A stretch of 64,000 bases of DNA from Nocardioides sp. Lineage in GTDB: Bacteria > Actinomycetota > Actinomycetes > Propionibacteriales > Nocardioidaceae. The translations under genes were made by a program, and so were the position numbers. Of the stretch, positions 27,122 through 35,895 are shown piece by piece. The DNA lies in the NCBI RefSeq assembly GCF_029937575.1, contig NZ_JAPYPS010000009.1, positions 28,514 through 92,513 on the forward strand, in the 5' to 3' direction. How positions within the stretch are numbered: the first letter of the stretch is position 1; each line of letters opens with the position of its first letter. Below the pieces are notes generated by a model that saw only the letters and a program-made list of their open reading frames with translations, was not told where the DNA came from and searched no databases.

Positions 27122-28187
27122 GCAGCCTCCTCTCGAAGAGTTCGCGGACACCGGCCTCGCTGCGCAGCAGCTCGAGGGCGTAGGCGGCGTGGCCAGGGAC
27201 GTAGCCGTTGCCGATCAGCATCCGGACGTCGGCGGCCAGGCCCTCAGCGCCGAGGGCCGCGGCGGAGAACGAGGTGGCCATCGAGAAGAAGATCACCGTG
27301 CCCCGCTCGGCGGTCGCCAGGACGGCGCCACCTTCGCAGCCGGGGACGTCGACGCACACCACGGTGACGTCGGCGGGCCCACCGACACTGGTGACCGCCT
27401 GGCGCAGGGCGATCGGGTCACGTGCGTCCGAGACGCTCACGTGGTCGGCCAGGCCGGCTCCGCGCAGGACCTCGGCCTCCGCCCCGTGCGGCACGACGCC
27501 GATGGTGGAGGCCGCTCCGGCGCGCCGAGCGGCGGCGAGGCTGAGCGAGCCCGACTTCCCGGCTCCCCCGATGACCGCGACCACCGGGGCGCGCCCCCGC
27601 TCGACGTACTCCTCGACGACGCGGGCTGTCAGCGCCGGGGCGCCGCAGACGTCCATCACCGACAGGCTCAGGGCCACGGGCAGGTCCTCGGGGAGTCGCG
27701 CGGCGATGGATCGCCCGAACAGCACGGCATGACCCGCGCAGGGCACCTGCTCGGTGAGGCCGTCCCAGGAGGACAGCGCGTCGTCGATCACCAGCGGCGT
27801 CAGCGTGAGCGAGACGAGGGTGGCCACCCGGTCCCCCACGACCAGGCCCAGGGGCGACTCGGGCCCGACCTCCTCGACGGTGCCGACGAGCATCCCACCG
27901 GAGCCGGTCACCGGATTCTGCATCTTGCCGCGGGCCGACACGATGGCCAGGACCTCGGCGCGCACGGCGTCGCCGTCAGGTCGCCCGGCGACGGTGTGCT
28001 TCTCCGCGAGCTGGCGGAAGGAGGCGGCATCGAGGTTGAGCCGCTCCACGCGTACCCGCACCTCGTCGGGCCACAGTGCGCCGCCCGGATCCAGCCGCTC
28101 GGCCGCCTGGGGCAGCACTGGTGGACGGTCGAGGACGCGGTGCAGCCCCGTGGGATCGGCCGAGACGGTGGTGGTCGAGACGCTCAT
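27114..28187 (-). CDS. kdd: L-erythro-3,5-diaminohexanoate dehydrogenase
   Basis: 357 residues, NAD-dependent dehydrogenase that oxidises 3,5-diaminohexanoate to 3-keto-5-aminohexanoate. Seen: GSGGMLVGTVEEVG, VVAVIGGAGKSGSLSLAAARRAGA (Rossmann loop GGAGKSG), and FFSMATSFSAAALGAEG, all characteristic of Kdd; the rest resembles zinc-free medium-chain dehydrogenases. ATG 28187 follows AAAGGA. First gene of the minus-strand kam operon; the upstream 133 bp are shared with divergent kamA and hold a candidate operator. Confidence 0.9.
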   Translation of the reverse strand: MSVSTTTVSADPTGLHRVLDRPPVLPQAAERLDPGGALWPDEVRVRVERLNLDAASFRQLAEKHTVAGRPDGDAVRAEVLAIVSARGKMQNPVTGSGGMLVGTVEEVGPESPLGLVVGDRVATLVSLTLTPLVIDDALSSWDGLTEQVPCAGHAVLFGRSIAARLPEDLPVALSLSVMDVCGAPALTARVVEEYVERGRAPVVAVIGGAGKSGSLSLAAARRAGAASTIGVVPHGAEAEVLRGAGLADHVSVSDARDPIALRQAVTSVGGPADVTVVCVDVPGCEGGAVLATAERGTVIFFSMATSFSAAALGAEGLAADVRMLIGNGYVPGHAAYALELLRSEAGVRELFERRLHD

Positions 28188-28219
28188 GAAGACAAGTCCT
28201 TTCTCGTCAACGACCGCGC

Positions 28220-28233
28220 ACAGGAAATCCTGT
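28220..28233. promoter_or_regulatory. Candidate Lrp-type operator in the kdd-kamA intergenic region
   Basis: ACAGGA-AA-TCCTGT is a 6-bp inverted repeat with a 2-bp centre. Its layout resembles the E. coli Lrp consensus (YAG...CTR around an AT centre). An Lrp-family regulator gene lies just beyond kamA. It sits about 15 bp before the kamA -35 box and about 33 bp from the kdd start, so it could control both. Confidence 0.4.
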
Positions 28234-28247
28234 TGCGTGGCAACGTG

Positions 28248-28276
28248 TTGACGTGAGTATCTGCACGTAGTCTAGT
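28248..28276 (+). promoter_or_regulatory. Sigma-70-type promoter of kamA
   Basis: TTGACG (28248-28253), 17-nt spacer, TCTAGT (28271-28276). The -35 box matches the consensus at 5 of 6 positions and the -10 at 4 of 6. A transcript would start near 28283 and leave a leader of about 38 nt with a GGGAG ribosome site before ATG 28321. Confidence 0.6.
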
Positions 28277-28320
28277 GATGGATGTGGTCCACACCACCCT
28301 CGACACCCCCGGGAGCGCAG

Positions 28321-29784
28321 ATGAGCATCGAGTCCTCCATCGGCCTTGAGTCCGACCAGCCCTACCCCTATCGCCGGGTCGAGCTCGCCGAGCCCGACTG
28401 GACGCGGTTCCCCGGCTGGTCCGACGTCACCGCGGACGAGTGGGCCTCGGTGCAGTGGCAGCGCGCGCACTGCGTCAAGAACGTCCGCCAGCTGCGCGAG
28501 CTGATGGGTGACCTCGTCGAGGACCGGTTCTACGTCGACCTCGAGCGCGACCAGGCCGAGCGCGCCACCATGTCGATGCTCGTCCCCCCGCAGATGGTGA
28601 ACACGATGCTTCCCCACGCCACACCCCGTGGAGCGGGCTCGTTCACCGAGGAGCTGTACGCCGACCCGGTGCGGCACTACATGATCCCCGTCCTCTCCGA
28701 CCGGCGGACCGACTGGTCCTCCCACCCGCACGCCACCCGCGACTCCCTCCACGAGCACGACATGTGGGTGGCCGAGGGCCTCACGCACCGCTACCCCACG
28801 AAGGTGCTCGCCGAGCTGTTGCCGACCTGCCCGCAGTACTGCGGGCACTGCACGCGGATGGACCTGGTCGGCAACTCGACCCCGACCGTCGACAAGCTGA
28901 AGTTCACCGCCAAGCCCACCGACCGGATCGACGCGATGCTCGACTACCTGCGTCGTACGCCGTCGGTGCGCGACGTGGTCGTCTCGGGCGGGGACGTGGC
29001 GAACATGCCGTGGCAGAGGCTCGAGGACTTCCTCACGCGACTCCTCGAGGTCGAGAACGTGCGCGACATCCGGCTGGCGACCAAGGCGCTCGTCGGACTC
29101 CCGCAGCACTGGCTCCAGCCCGAGGTGCGCACGGGGATGGAGCGCGTGGCCGGCATCGCGCGCTCGCGCGGGGTCTCACTCGCCATCCACACCCACGCCA
29201 ACCACGCCAACTCGATCACGCCACTGGTCGCTGAGGCCTCGCGAGCCATGCTGGAGGCCGGGGTGCGCGACGTACGCAACCAGGGGGTGCTGCTCAACGG
29301 GGTCAACGCCGACCCGCACGCGCTGCTCGACCTGTGCTTCCGCCTCCTCGACGGGGCCCAGGTGATGCCCTACTACTTCTACATGTGCGACATGATCCCG
29401 TTCTCGGAGCACTGGAGGGTCTCGGTCGGTGACGCCCAGCGACTCCAGCACCACATCATGGGGTACCTGCCCGGGTTCGCGACCCCGCGCATCGTGTGCG
29501 ACGTGCCGTTCGTCGGGAAGCGGTGGGTGCACCAACTCGCCTCCTACGACCGTGAGCGCGGCATCTCGCACTGGACGAAGAACTACCGCACCTCGATCGA
29601 GCACACACCCGACGTCGCCGGCGAGGCTCTGGAGCGGACCTACGAGTACTACGACCCGATCCACACCCTGCCCGCCGAGGGGCAGGCGTGGTGGATGGCG
29701 CACGCCGACCTCGATTCGTCGGCGCTCAAGGCGACCGAGGTGGCCGAGGCCTCACGACGGGTGGCGGCACTGCAGGCGTACTGA
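28321..29784 (+). CDS. kamA: Lysine 2,3-aminomutase
   Basis: 487 residues. Radical SAM enzyme using a [4Fe-4S] cluster and PLP to convert L-lysine to L-beta-lysine, the first step of this pathway. The cluster motif CxxxCxxC is Cys170-PQY-Cys174-GH-Cys177. Other family marks: VVVSGGDV, LAIHTHANHANSITP, NQGVLLNGVN, and MPYYFYMCDMIP. ATG 28321 has a GGGAG site 7 nt away; the open frame from 28282 is rejected because it starts at the expected transcription start. Transcribed divergently from kdd. Confidence 0.93.
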   Translation: MSIESSIGLESDQPYPYRRVELAEPDWTRFPGWSDVTADEWASVQWQRAHCVKNVRQLRELMGDLVEDRFYVDLERDQAERATMSMLVPPQMVNTMLPHATPRGAGSFTEELYADPVRHYMIPVLSDRRTDWSSHPHATRDSLHEHDMWVAEGLTHRYPTKVLAELLPTCPQYCGHCTRMDLVGNSTPTVDKLKFTAKPTDRIDAMLDYLRRTPSVRDVVVSGGDVANMPWQRLEDFLTRLLEVENVRDIRLATKALVGLPQHWLQPEVRTGMERVAGIARSRGVSLAIHTHANHANSITPLVAEASRAMLEAGVRDVRNQGVLLNGVNADPHALLDLCFRLLDGAQVMPYYFYMCDMIPFSEHWRVSVGDAQRLQHHIMGYLPGFATPRIVCDVPFVGKRWVHQLASYDRERGISHWTKNYRTSIEHTPDVAGEALERTYEYYDPIHTLPAEGQAWWMAHADLDSSALKATEVAEASRRVAALQAY

Positions 29785-29793
29785 GCAGCGCGG

Positions 29794-30252
29794 TCAGACG
29801 CCGGTGACGGGCCGGTTCTCGTAGTACGTCGAGAGCACGATGACGGTGCGCGTCGCCACGTTGGCGGCGGCGCGCACCCGGGCCAGCAGGTCCTCGAGGT
29901 CGGAAGGCTTGGAGACCCGCACCTTGAGGATGTAGCTCTCCTCGCCGGCCACCGACCAGCACGACTCGATCTCGGGGACGCTGCTGAGCCGCTCCGGGGA
30001 GTCGTCGGGCTGGGAGGGGTCGATCGGGCGGATCGAGATGAAGGCCGTGAGAGGCAACCCGATCTCGTCGTGGTTGATGGTCGCGCCGTAGCCCAGGATG
30101 AGCTTGCGCTGCTCCAGTCGCTTCACGCGCTGGTGAACGGCCGAGGTGGACAGGCCGGTCGCCTTGCCGAGGTCGGTGAACGACATCCGGCCGTCCACGG
30201 CGAGGAGCTCGAGGATGCGTCGGTCCGTGGGTTCGAGCGGTGTGGGGGTCAC
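29794..30252 (-). CDS. Lrp/AsnC-family transcriptional regulator
   Basis: 152 residues. N-terminal winged helix (LEPTDRRILELLAVDGRMSFTDLGKATGLSTSAVHQRVKRLEQRKLI) and C-terminal RAM ligand domain (AFISIRPIDPSQ; IESCWSVAGEESYILKVRVSKPSDLEDLL). Such proteins sense amino acids, so lysine or beta-lysine control of the kam genes is likely (inference). Convergent with kamA. GTG 30252 has TAGGGT (30264-30259) exactly 6 nt upstream, implying a leaderless, independently transcribed gene. Confidence 0.9.
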   Translation of the reverse strand: MTPTPLEPTDRRILELLAVDGRMSFTDLGKATGLSTSAVHQRVKRLEQRKLILGYGATINHDEIGLPLTAFISIRPIDPSQPDDSPERLSSVPEIESCWSVAGEESYILKVRVSKPSDLEDLLARVRAAANVATRTVIVLSTYYENRPVTGV

Positions 30253-30337
30253 CGGATCACCCTACGGCTGTCGGCGACTTGGGCAGGAGGATGTGTCGCC
30301 CCCTGGTCGCCTCGCCGCAACGTGGCAGGATGCGGCC

Positions 30338-31264
30338 GTGAGTGAACCCGGACGTCTGATGCTCCTCGACACCGCCTCGATGTACTTCCGCGCCTTCTTC
30401 GGGGTGCCCGAGTACTCCGCTCCCGACGGCACCAACGTCAACGCCGTACGAGGACTGCTCGGCTATGTCGCGCGCCTGACCGAGGAGTACCAGCCCACGG
30501 ACCTGGTCTGCTGCTGGGACAACGACTGGCGCCCGCAGTGGCGCGTCGACCTGATCCCGTCCTACAAGGCACACCGCGTCGTCGAGGAGGTGGCCGCGGC
30601 TCCCGACGTCGAGGAGGTGCCCGACCCGCTCGAGGCTCAGCTCCCGATCATCCTGGAGACCTTGTCCGCCTTCGGGATCCGGGTGATCGGCGCCGACGGC
30701 TACGAGGCCGACGACGTGATCGGCACCTTGGCGACCGGGGCCGGTCAGCCCGTCGACGTCGTCACCGGAGACCGGGACCTCTTCCAGCTGGTGGATGACG
30801 AGAGCGACGTACGGGTCCTCTACATCGGCAAGGGCGTGGGGCGTCACGAGCGGGTCACCGAGGACTGGATCAGTGACAAGTACGGCGTCACCGCAGCACA
30901 GTACGCCGACTTCGCCGCCATGCGGGGCGATGCCTCGGACGGGCTCCCGGGTGTGGCCGGGGTGGGCGAGAAGACGGCGGCCACGCTGCTGCAACGCTTC
31001 GGTGACCTCGATGCGATCATCACCGCCGCCCAGGACCCCGACTCCGAGATGGGCCCCGGCCCGCGCGGCAAGATCAAGGCGTCGCTCGACTACCTGTCCG
31101 TGGCGCCCGCGGTCTGCGCCGTGGCCCGCGACATCGCCCTGGACCGCTCCCACCTGACCCTGCCCCGCGTGCCGGCCGACCCCGACCGGGTGCTGGCCCT
31201 GGCCGAGCGGTGGGGCCTGGAGTCGCCCAGCGAACGGCTCGTCTCGGTGCTGTCGAGTCGCTGA
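30338..31264 (+). CDS. 5'-3' exonuclease (stand-alone Pol I N-terminal domain type)
   Basis: 308 residues, FEN/PIN-like nuclease. LMLLDTASMYFRAFFG and ADGYEADDVIGTLA provide the acidic cluster, DVVTGDRDLFQLV the second, and GDASDGLPGVAGVGEKTAATLLQRFG the helix-3-turn with metal-binding Asp residues. It resembles M. tuberculosis Rv2090, which also sits beside helY. Likely role: flap or primer removal in DNA repair. GTG 30338 is chosen (AGGA at 8 nt); ATG 30359 would remove only seven residues. A twin-palindrome element separates its stop from the convergent helY stop. Confidence 0.9.
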   Translation: MSEPGRLMLLDTASMYFRAFFGVPEYSAPDGTNVNAVRGLLGYVARLTEEYQPTDLVCCWDNDWRPQWRVDLIPSYKAHRVVEEVAAAPDVEEVPDPLEAQLPIILETLSAFGIRVIGADGYEADDVIGTLATGAGQPVDVVTGDRDLFQLVDDESDVRVLYIGKGVGRHERVTEDWISDKYGVTAAQYADFAAMRGDASDGLPGVAGVGEKTAATLLQRFGDLDAIITAAQDPDSEMGPGPRGKIKASLDYLSVAPAVCAVARDIALDRSHLTLPRVPADPDRVLALAERWGLESPSERLVSVLSSR

Positions 31265-31290
31265 CGAGTCCTCGTGGGCTCCCCCGGGGT

Positions 31291-31353
31291 CGCCGTTTGG
31301 TCCCAAACGACGACTTTTCGGCCTCCGGGGTTGTCGTTTGGGACCAAACGGCG
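31291..31353. repeat. Twin-palindrome element, copy 1
   Basis: Left 16-bp palindrome CGTTTGGTCCCAAACG at 31294-31309 and its reverse complement at 31335-31350, 25 nt apart; outer CGC/GCG bases also pair. The whole can fold as one stem of about 24 bp (one mismatch) or as two short hairpins. Lies between the convergent exonuclease and helY stops, 29 and 25 nt from them. Confidence 0.92.
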
Positions 31354-31375
31354 CCACCTCCGGCGGCAGGGGCCC

Positions 31376-34243
31376 CTACTCGGCCAGCCCCGAGTACGCC
31401 ACCACACCACGCCGCATCGCGCGCACCGCGTCGCGAGCAGTAGCCCGCAACGGGGTGTCGCCCGCCGCGTCTGCCACCTGACCGGCGAGGTCAAGCAACT
31501 GCTTCATCCGGCGCACGAAGTCGCCCGCGGACATGTCCGACTCACCGATGAGGTCGTCGAGGTCGTCACCCTCGGCCCAGCGGTAGGCGATCCACGACAT
31601 GCCCACGTCGGGCGGGCGCAGGAAGTCCAGCCGATGCTCACGCTCGAGGGTGTCCAGGTCGGCCCACAGCCGCTGCGTCTGGTCCAGAGCCTGCTTGACG
31701 CCGCCCCCGGGCACCCGCGGAGCTCGGACGTCGTCCGCGCGCCGCGCCTCGTAGACCAGCGAGGACAGCGCGGCCGCCAGTCCCGCGGGCGAGAGGTCGT
31801 CCCACAGGCCGTGCCGCAACGCCTCCGCAGCGAGCAGGTCCACGTCCGAGTACAGCCGCATCAGCCGGCGGCCGCGCTCGGTGACGTCGTCGCCGTCGAG
31901 GTACTCCAGGCTCGTCAGGACGTCGCAGACCCGGTCGAACTGACGCGCCACCGTGTTGGTGCGCTGCTCGATGCGTCGGCGCAGGGTCTGGGCGTCACGG
32001 TCGAGCTTGAAGTAGCGCTCGGCCCACCGGGCGTGATCCTCGCGGTCCGAGCACCCGTGGCACGGGTGGGAGCGCTGCTGCTCGCGCAGCGTGGCGATCT
32101 CGACGGCGGCTTCGTCCGACAGCCCCACACCGCTCCCGCCGGCACCCGCGCGTGTCGGGGGCGGGGTGAGGTTGTGCGTGCGCTCGCGAAGCGCGGAGGC
32201 CAGGTCGCGACGCATCTGCGGGTTGCGTCCGTTGAAGCTCTTCGGGATCTTCAGCCGCGTCACGGCCTCCACCGGTGTCGGGAAGTCCATCATCGCCAGC
32301 CGTCTCGCCTGCCGCTCGGCGGTCACGACGTAGGGACGCGGGCCGCCCTCGTCGTCCGGCGACCACCCTGGGTCGACCACCACGGCGTACCCGGAGAACT
32401 TCCCCGCCGGCACCATGATCACGTCGCCCGGCTTGAGGGCGCGCAGCGAGGCCGCAGCCTCGTCGCGACGGTCGGTACGGCGAGCACGCGACGCCGACTT
32501 CTCCACCTCGCCGACGCGACGGCGGATGCCGGCGTACTCCATGAAGTCGCCCAGATGACAGGTCGCGGCCTCGGCGTACCCCGCGAGAGCGTCGTCGCTC
32601 TTGGTGAGCTGACGAGCCAGCCCGACGACCGCCTTGTCGGCCTGGAACTGGGCGAAGGACTGCTCGAGCAGCTCGCGCGAGCGCGCGCGCCCGAACTGGT
32701 GCACCAGGTTCACCGCCATGTTGTACGACGGCCGGAAGGAGGACCTCAACGGGTAGGTGCGGGTCGAGGCGAGGCCGGCGAGCTCGCGGGGATTCATGCC
32801 CGGCTGCCAGAGCACCACGCCGTGGCCCTCGATGTCGAGGCCGCGCCGTCCGGCGCGCCCGGTCAGCTGGGTGTACTCCCCCGGGGTGATGTCGGCGTGG
32901 GTCTCGCCGTTCCACTTCGACAGCTTCTCGATGACCACGGTCCGGGCCGGCATGTTGATCCCCAGCGCCAGGGTCTCGGTGGCGAAGACGACCTTGCACA
33001 GCCCCCGCAGGTACAGCTCCTCGACGACCTGCTTGAACGCCGGGAGCATGCCGGCGTGGTGGGCAGCCAGGCCGCGGGAGAGCCCGTCGAGGAACGAGTG
33101 GTAGCCCAGGACGTGCAGGTCCTCGGCGGGCAGGTCGCGGCAGGCCGACTCCACGAACCCGTGGATCTCGTCGCGCTCCGCGGCGCTGGTCAGCCGGATG
33201 CCGGCGTTGAGGCACTGGGTGACCGCCGCGTCGCACGCGGCGCGGCTGAAGATGAACACGATCGCGGGCAGGAGCTTCTCGTGGTCGAGACGCTCGATGA
33301 CCTCGGCGCGACCCGGGATCCAGACGCGGCGTCCGTTGCCGACCTGCTGTCCGCGCTGTGCCCCCTGGTGGCCACCCCGCTGGTTGCCCCGCTGGTTGCC
33401 CCGCTGGCCCCGCTGCCCCTTGGGCGAGCGCCGGTCCTTGATCCGCGTGGCGGCCCAGTCGTCTCGGGCGATCTTGAGGAGCTCGTCGTTGACCGGTGCG
33501 CCCTCCTTCACGAAGCCGGCCGCGGCGTCCACGTCCGAGGACGCGAAGAGGTCCAGCAGGCGACGACCGACCATCACGTGCTGGTAGAGCGGGACGGGGC
33601 GTCGTTCCTCGACGAGCGTGGTGGTCTCACCGCGAACCGTGGCCAGCCACTCACCGAACTCCTCGGCGTTCGAGACGGTCGCAGACAGCGACACCAGGGT
33701 CACCGACTCGGGCAGGTGGATGATGACTTCCTCCCACACGGCGCCACGGGCACGATCGGCGAGGTAGTGGACCTCGTCCATCACCACGAACCCGAGGCCG
33801 AGCAGCGTGCGGGAGCCCGCGTAGAGCATGTTGCGCAGCACCTCGGTCGTCATCACGACGATCGGCGCCTCGCCGTTGACCGAGTTGTCTCCCGTCAGCA
33901 GCCCGACCTGGTCGGCGCCGTAGCGGGCCACCAGGTCGGCGTACTTCTGGTTGGACAGTGCCTTGATGGGCGTGGTGTAGAACGCCTTGCGGCCGGTCTC
34001 GAGGGCGAGGTGGATGGCGAACTCGCCCACGATCGTCTTGCCGGAGCCGGTGGGCGCCGCCACCAGGACCCCGCGACCCTCCTCGATCTCCTTGCAGGCG
34101 CGCACCTGGAAGTCGTCGAGGGCGAAGTCGTAGAGGTCGGCGAAACCGGCGAACGCCGGATGTGCCTGCCGCGCACGCGAGGCGGCGTACCGCTCGGCCG
34201 GACTGGGCTCCCGATCAGGGAAGAGATCACTGCGGCCGGACAT
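31376..34243 (-). CDS. helY: HelY superfamily 2 DEVH-box helicase
   Basis: 955 residues, Ski2/Mtr4-like. Walker A AAPTGSGKT (62-70), DEVH box at 156-159, SLSATVSN motif III, and QLTGRAGRRGLDIEGHGVV motif VI, followed by ratchet and DSHCT-like C-terminal domains (CHGCSDREDHARWAERYFKL). ATP-dependent RNA or DNA unwinding; position beside the exonuclease and PafBC suggests nucleic-acid quality control (inference). Between helicase lobes is a disordered insert of QRG/NQRG repeats (about residues 270-310). TAGGCT (34255-34250) 6 nt before ATG suggests leaderless expression. Same place and strand as Rv2092c. Confidence 0.93.
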   Translation of the reverse strand: MSGRSDLFPDREPSPAERYAASRARQAHPAFAGFADLYDFALDDFQVRACKEIEEGRGVLVAAPTGSGKTIVGEFAIHLALETGRKAFYTTPIKALSNQKYADLVARYGADQVGLLTGDNSVNGEAPIVVMTTEVLRNMLYAGSRTLLGLGFVVMDEVHYLADRARGAVWEEVIIHLPESVTLVSLSATVSNAEEFGEWLATVRGETTTLVEERRPVPLYQHVMVGRRLLDLFASSDVDAAAGFVKEGAPVNDELLKIARDDWAATRIKDRRSPKGQRGQRGNQRGNQRGGHQGAQRGQQVGNGRRVWIPGRAEVIERLDHEKLLPAIVFIFSRAACDAAVTQCLNAGIRLTSAAERDEIHGFVESACRDLPAEDLHVLGYHSFLDGLSRGLAAHHAGMLPAFKQVVEELYLRGLCKVVFATETLALGINMPARTVVIEKLSKWNGETHADITPGEYTQLTGRAGRRGLDIEGHGVVLWQPGMNPRELAGLASTRTYPLRSSFRPSYNMAVNLVHQFGRARSRELLEQSFAQFQADKAVVGLARQLTKSDDALAGYAEAATCHLGDFMEYAGIRRRVGEVEKSASRARRTDRRDEAAASLRALKPGDVIMVPAGKFSGYAVVVDPGWSPDDEGGPRPYVVTAERQARRLAMMDFPTPVEAVTRLKIPKSFNGRNPQMRRDLASALRERTHNLTPPPTRAGAGGSGVGLSDEAAVEIATLREQQRSHPCHGCSDREDHARWAERYFKLDRDAQTLRRRIEQRTNTVARQFDRVCDVLTSLEYLDGDDVTERGRRLMRLYSDVDLLAAEALRHGLWDDLSPAGLAAALSSLVYEARRADDVRAPRVPGGGVKQALDQTQRLWADLDTLEREHRLDFLRPPDVGMSWIAYRWAEGDDLDDLIGESDMSAGDFVRRMKQLLDLAGQVADAAGDTPLRATARDAVRAMRRGVVAYSGLAE

Positions 34244-34287
34244 GCTGCGAGCCTAGTAGACCGCTCCTCCTCCGTCGGGAGGCCGGC

Positions 34288-34692
34288 TCAGCCGCCGAGG
34301 CGCAGGCGGACCGCGAACGACGACGGGGAGGCACCCAGTGCCTTGGCTAGCCGGGCGACGGCCTCGAGGGTGAGATCGGCCGAGAACGAGGTGCCGGGCA
34401 CCAGCAGCGTCAGCCGGCCGTCGTACGACGCCAGGTGCACCTGCCCGTGGCGCCAGGCCTGGTGCACCCGCAGGCGACTGGCCTCACTGGCCACCGGGGC
34501 GGGGTAGGCCTCGTCGACGGCGAGCAGGTCGCAGGCGAGCTCGGAGCCGTCCGCCGCGGTCAGGATCCCCTGGACGCGAAAGGCGCCGGCCAGCGAGTCG
34601 ATGCTGCTCCAGGTCACCTCGCCTGCCCCCAGCACCTCCGGCAGGTCGAACGGGTCGACCTCGGCGGGCTCAGGAGTCACAGGAACAGGCAA
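34288..34692 (-). CDS. Conserved-looking hypothetical protein between helY and tatC
   Basis: About 130 residues. No family recognised. Predicted beta-rich protein: VTWSSIDSLAGAFRVQGILTAADGSELACDLLAVDEAYP, then HQAWRHGQVHLASYDGRLTLLVPGTSFSADLTLEAVARLAKALGA. No signal peptide. The start is unsure: TTG 34692 or GTG 34680. It begins 12 nt after the tatC stop on the same strand and probably belongs to the paf/tat transcript; helY has its own leaderless start 44 nt downstream. Confidence 0.6.
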   Translation of the reverse strand: MPVPVTPEPAEVDPFDLPEVLGAGEVTWSSIDSLAGAFRVQGILTAADGSELACDLLAVDEAYPAPVASEASRLRVHQAWRHGQVHLASYDGRLTLLVPGTSFSADLTLEAVARLAKALGASPSSFAVRLRLGG

Positions 34693-34704
34693 TCACACCG
34701 GACG

Positions 34705-35541
34705 CTAGAGCGGTGAGGCGCTGTCGGGATCGAGGTCCGCGAAGCGGCGACGCTTGGCCCGGCGGCGGTCGTTGAAGCGACAGATCACCTCGGAGATGCC
34801 GAACAGCAGCACCATCGGCACCGCCATCAAGGTCATCGTGAACGGGTCGGCGGACGGCGTCGCCACGGCGGCGAAGATGAAGACCCCGATCACGATCCAT
34901 GGCCGGTAGGCGGCAAGCGACTTGCCGGACACGACGCCGGCGAGGTTCAGCAGGATCACGAAGAGCGGGATCTCGAACGCGATCCCGAAGACCAGCAGGG
35001 TGCGGCTGAAGAAGGACAGGTAGTCGTCGAAGTCCACCAGGTTGGTCAAGCCGTCGGGGTTGAACCCGATCAGGATCTCCAGGCCCTTGGGCAGCGTCAC
35101 GTAGCCCAGGAACACCCCGGAGAGGAACAGCGGTCCGGCCACGCCCACGAAGATGCGCGACATCTTGCGCTCGCGGGCGTGCAGGCCCGGCATGATGAAC
35201 GCCCAGATCTGGTACAGCCAGAACGGGCTAGTCAGCACCACTGCTGCGAAGCCGCAGAGCTTGAAGTAGATGAGCAGCCCGGCACCGGGTCCGTTGCTGG
35301 TGAGCAGGTTGGATCCCTCAGGCAAGTTGAGCTTGGCCGTGGTGATCGGCCCGTAGACGAGGTCGTAGACCTGGTCGAAGAAGATCAGTGCCAGGATGCC
35401 TCCGGCAACGATGATCAGCGCCACCTTGAGCACGCGGGCGCGCAGCTCTCGCAGGTGGTCTGACAGTGCCATTCGTCCGTCGGCCCCGACGGGGTGGACG
35501 GGGCGTCCGGAGAAGATGTTGGCGACGCCGGTGATCGACAT
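34705..35541 (-). CDS. tatC: Twin-arginine translocase subunit TatC
   Basis: 278 residues, six membrane helices. The N-terminal signature LSDHLRELRARVLK, the loop YQIWAFIMPGLHARERK, and the acidic residues FEIPLFVILL are those of TatC, which recognises RR signal peptides and, with TatA, moves folded proteins across the membrane. The N-terminus before MALSDHL is about 23 residues longer than minimal; both starts are possible. Downstream of tatA with a 48-nt gap, as in M. tuberculosis. No tatB is visible here. Confidence 0.95.
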   Translation of the reverse strand: MSITGVANIFSGRPVHPVGADGRMALSDHLRELRARVLKVALIIVAGGILALIFFDQVYDLVYGPITTAKLNLPEGSNLLTSNGPGAGLLIYFKLCGFAAVVLTSPFWLYQIWAFIMPGLHARERKMSRIFVGVAGPLFLSGVFLGYVTLPKGLEILIGFNPDGLTNLVDFDDYLSFFSRTLLVFGIAFEIPLFVILLNLAGVVSGKSLAAYRPWIVIGVFIFAAVATPSADPFTMTLMAVPMVLLFGISEVICRFNDRRRAKRRRFADLDPDSASPL

Positions 35542-35589
35542 GGGGTGCTGGAGGTCCTGACGTGTCCTGGTCGGCGCCTGAGCGCCGGA

Positions 35590-35847
35590 TCAGCTGTTGT
35601 TCTTGTCCGCCGAGGTCTCCGGCTTGACCGGGGTCTCGTCGGTCAGCGAGGTGGGGAGCTCCTTGTCGTCCTTGTCGTCGTCGTCCTCGTCGCGCAGGCC
35701 CTTGGTCTCCGCCTTGAAGATGCGCAGCGCCTGCCCGGTGCCGCGAGCGAGGTCGGGGAGCTTGGCAGCACCGAAGACAAGGATCACGATCGCCAGGATG
35801 ACGATCCATTCTGCGCCTTGGGGCATTCCGATCAGCGGGTTCAACAT
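35590..35847 (-). CDS. tatA: Sec-independent translocase subunit TatA
   Basis: 85 residues. One N-terminal membrane helix (EWIVILAIVILVFGAAKLPDLARG) with the FGxxKLPDLARG hinge, then an amphipathic helix (GQALRIFKAETKGLRDE) and an acidic disordered tail. TatA multimers form the pore element of the Tat system. ATG 35847 has GAGGG upstream; a second ATG follows at residue 8. Between pafC and tatC, the standard actinobacterial order. Confidence 0.95.
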   Translation of the reverse strand: MLNPLIGMPQGAEWIVILAIVILVFGAAKLPDLARGTGQALRIFKAETKGLRDEDDDDKDDKELPTSLTDETPVKPETSADKNNS

Positions 35848-35895
35848 GGGGCCCTCATCCGTTGGTGGTGTACGTCGAGATGTACGTCGTCGATC

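Noticed and set aside
31291..31353. Palindrome copies as ordinary intrinsic terminators
   Set aside because: No T-tract follows the stems on either strand, and the exact 25-nt spacing is not needed for termination. A factor-dependent terminator remains possible.
31274..34507. 1077-codon plus-strand frame across helY
   Set aside because: Reads through the repeat element and the antisense of helY; no domain and no start signal. A high-GC shadow frame.
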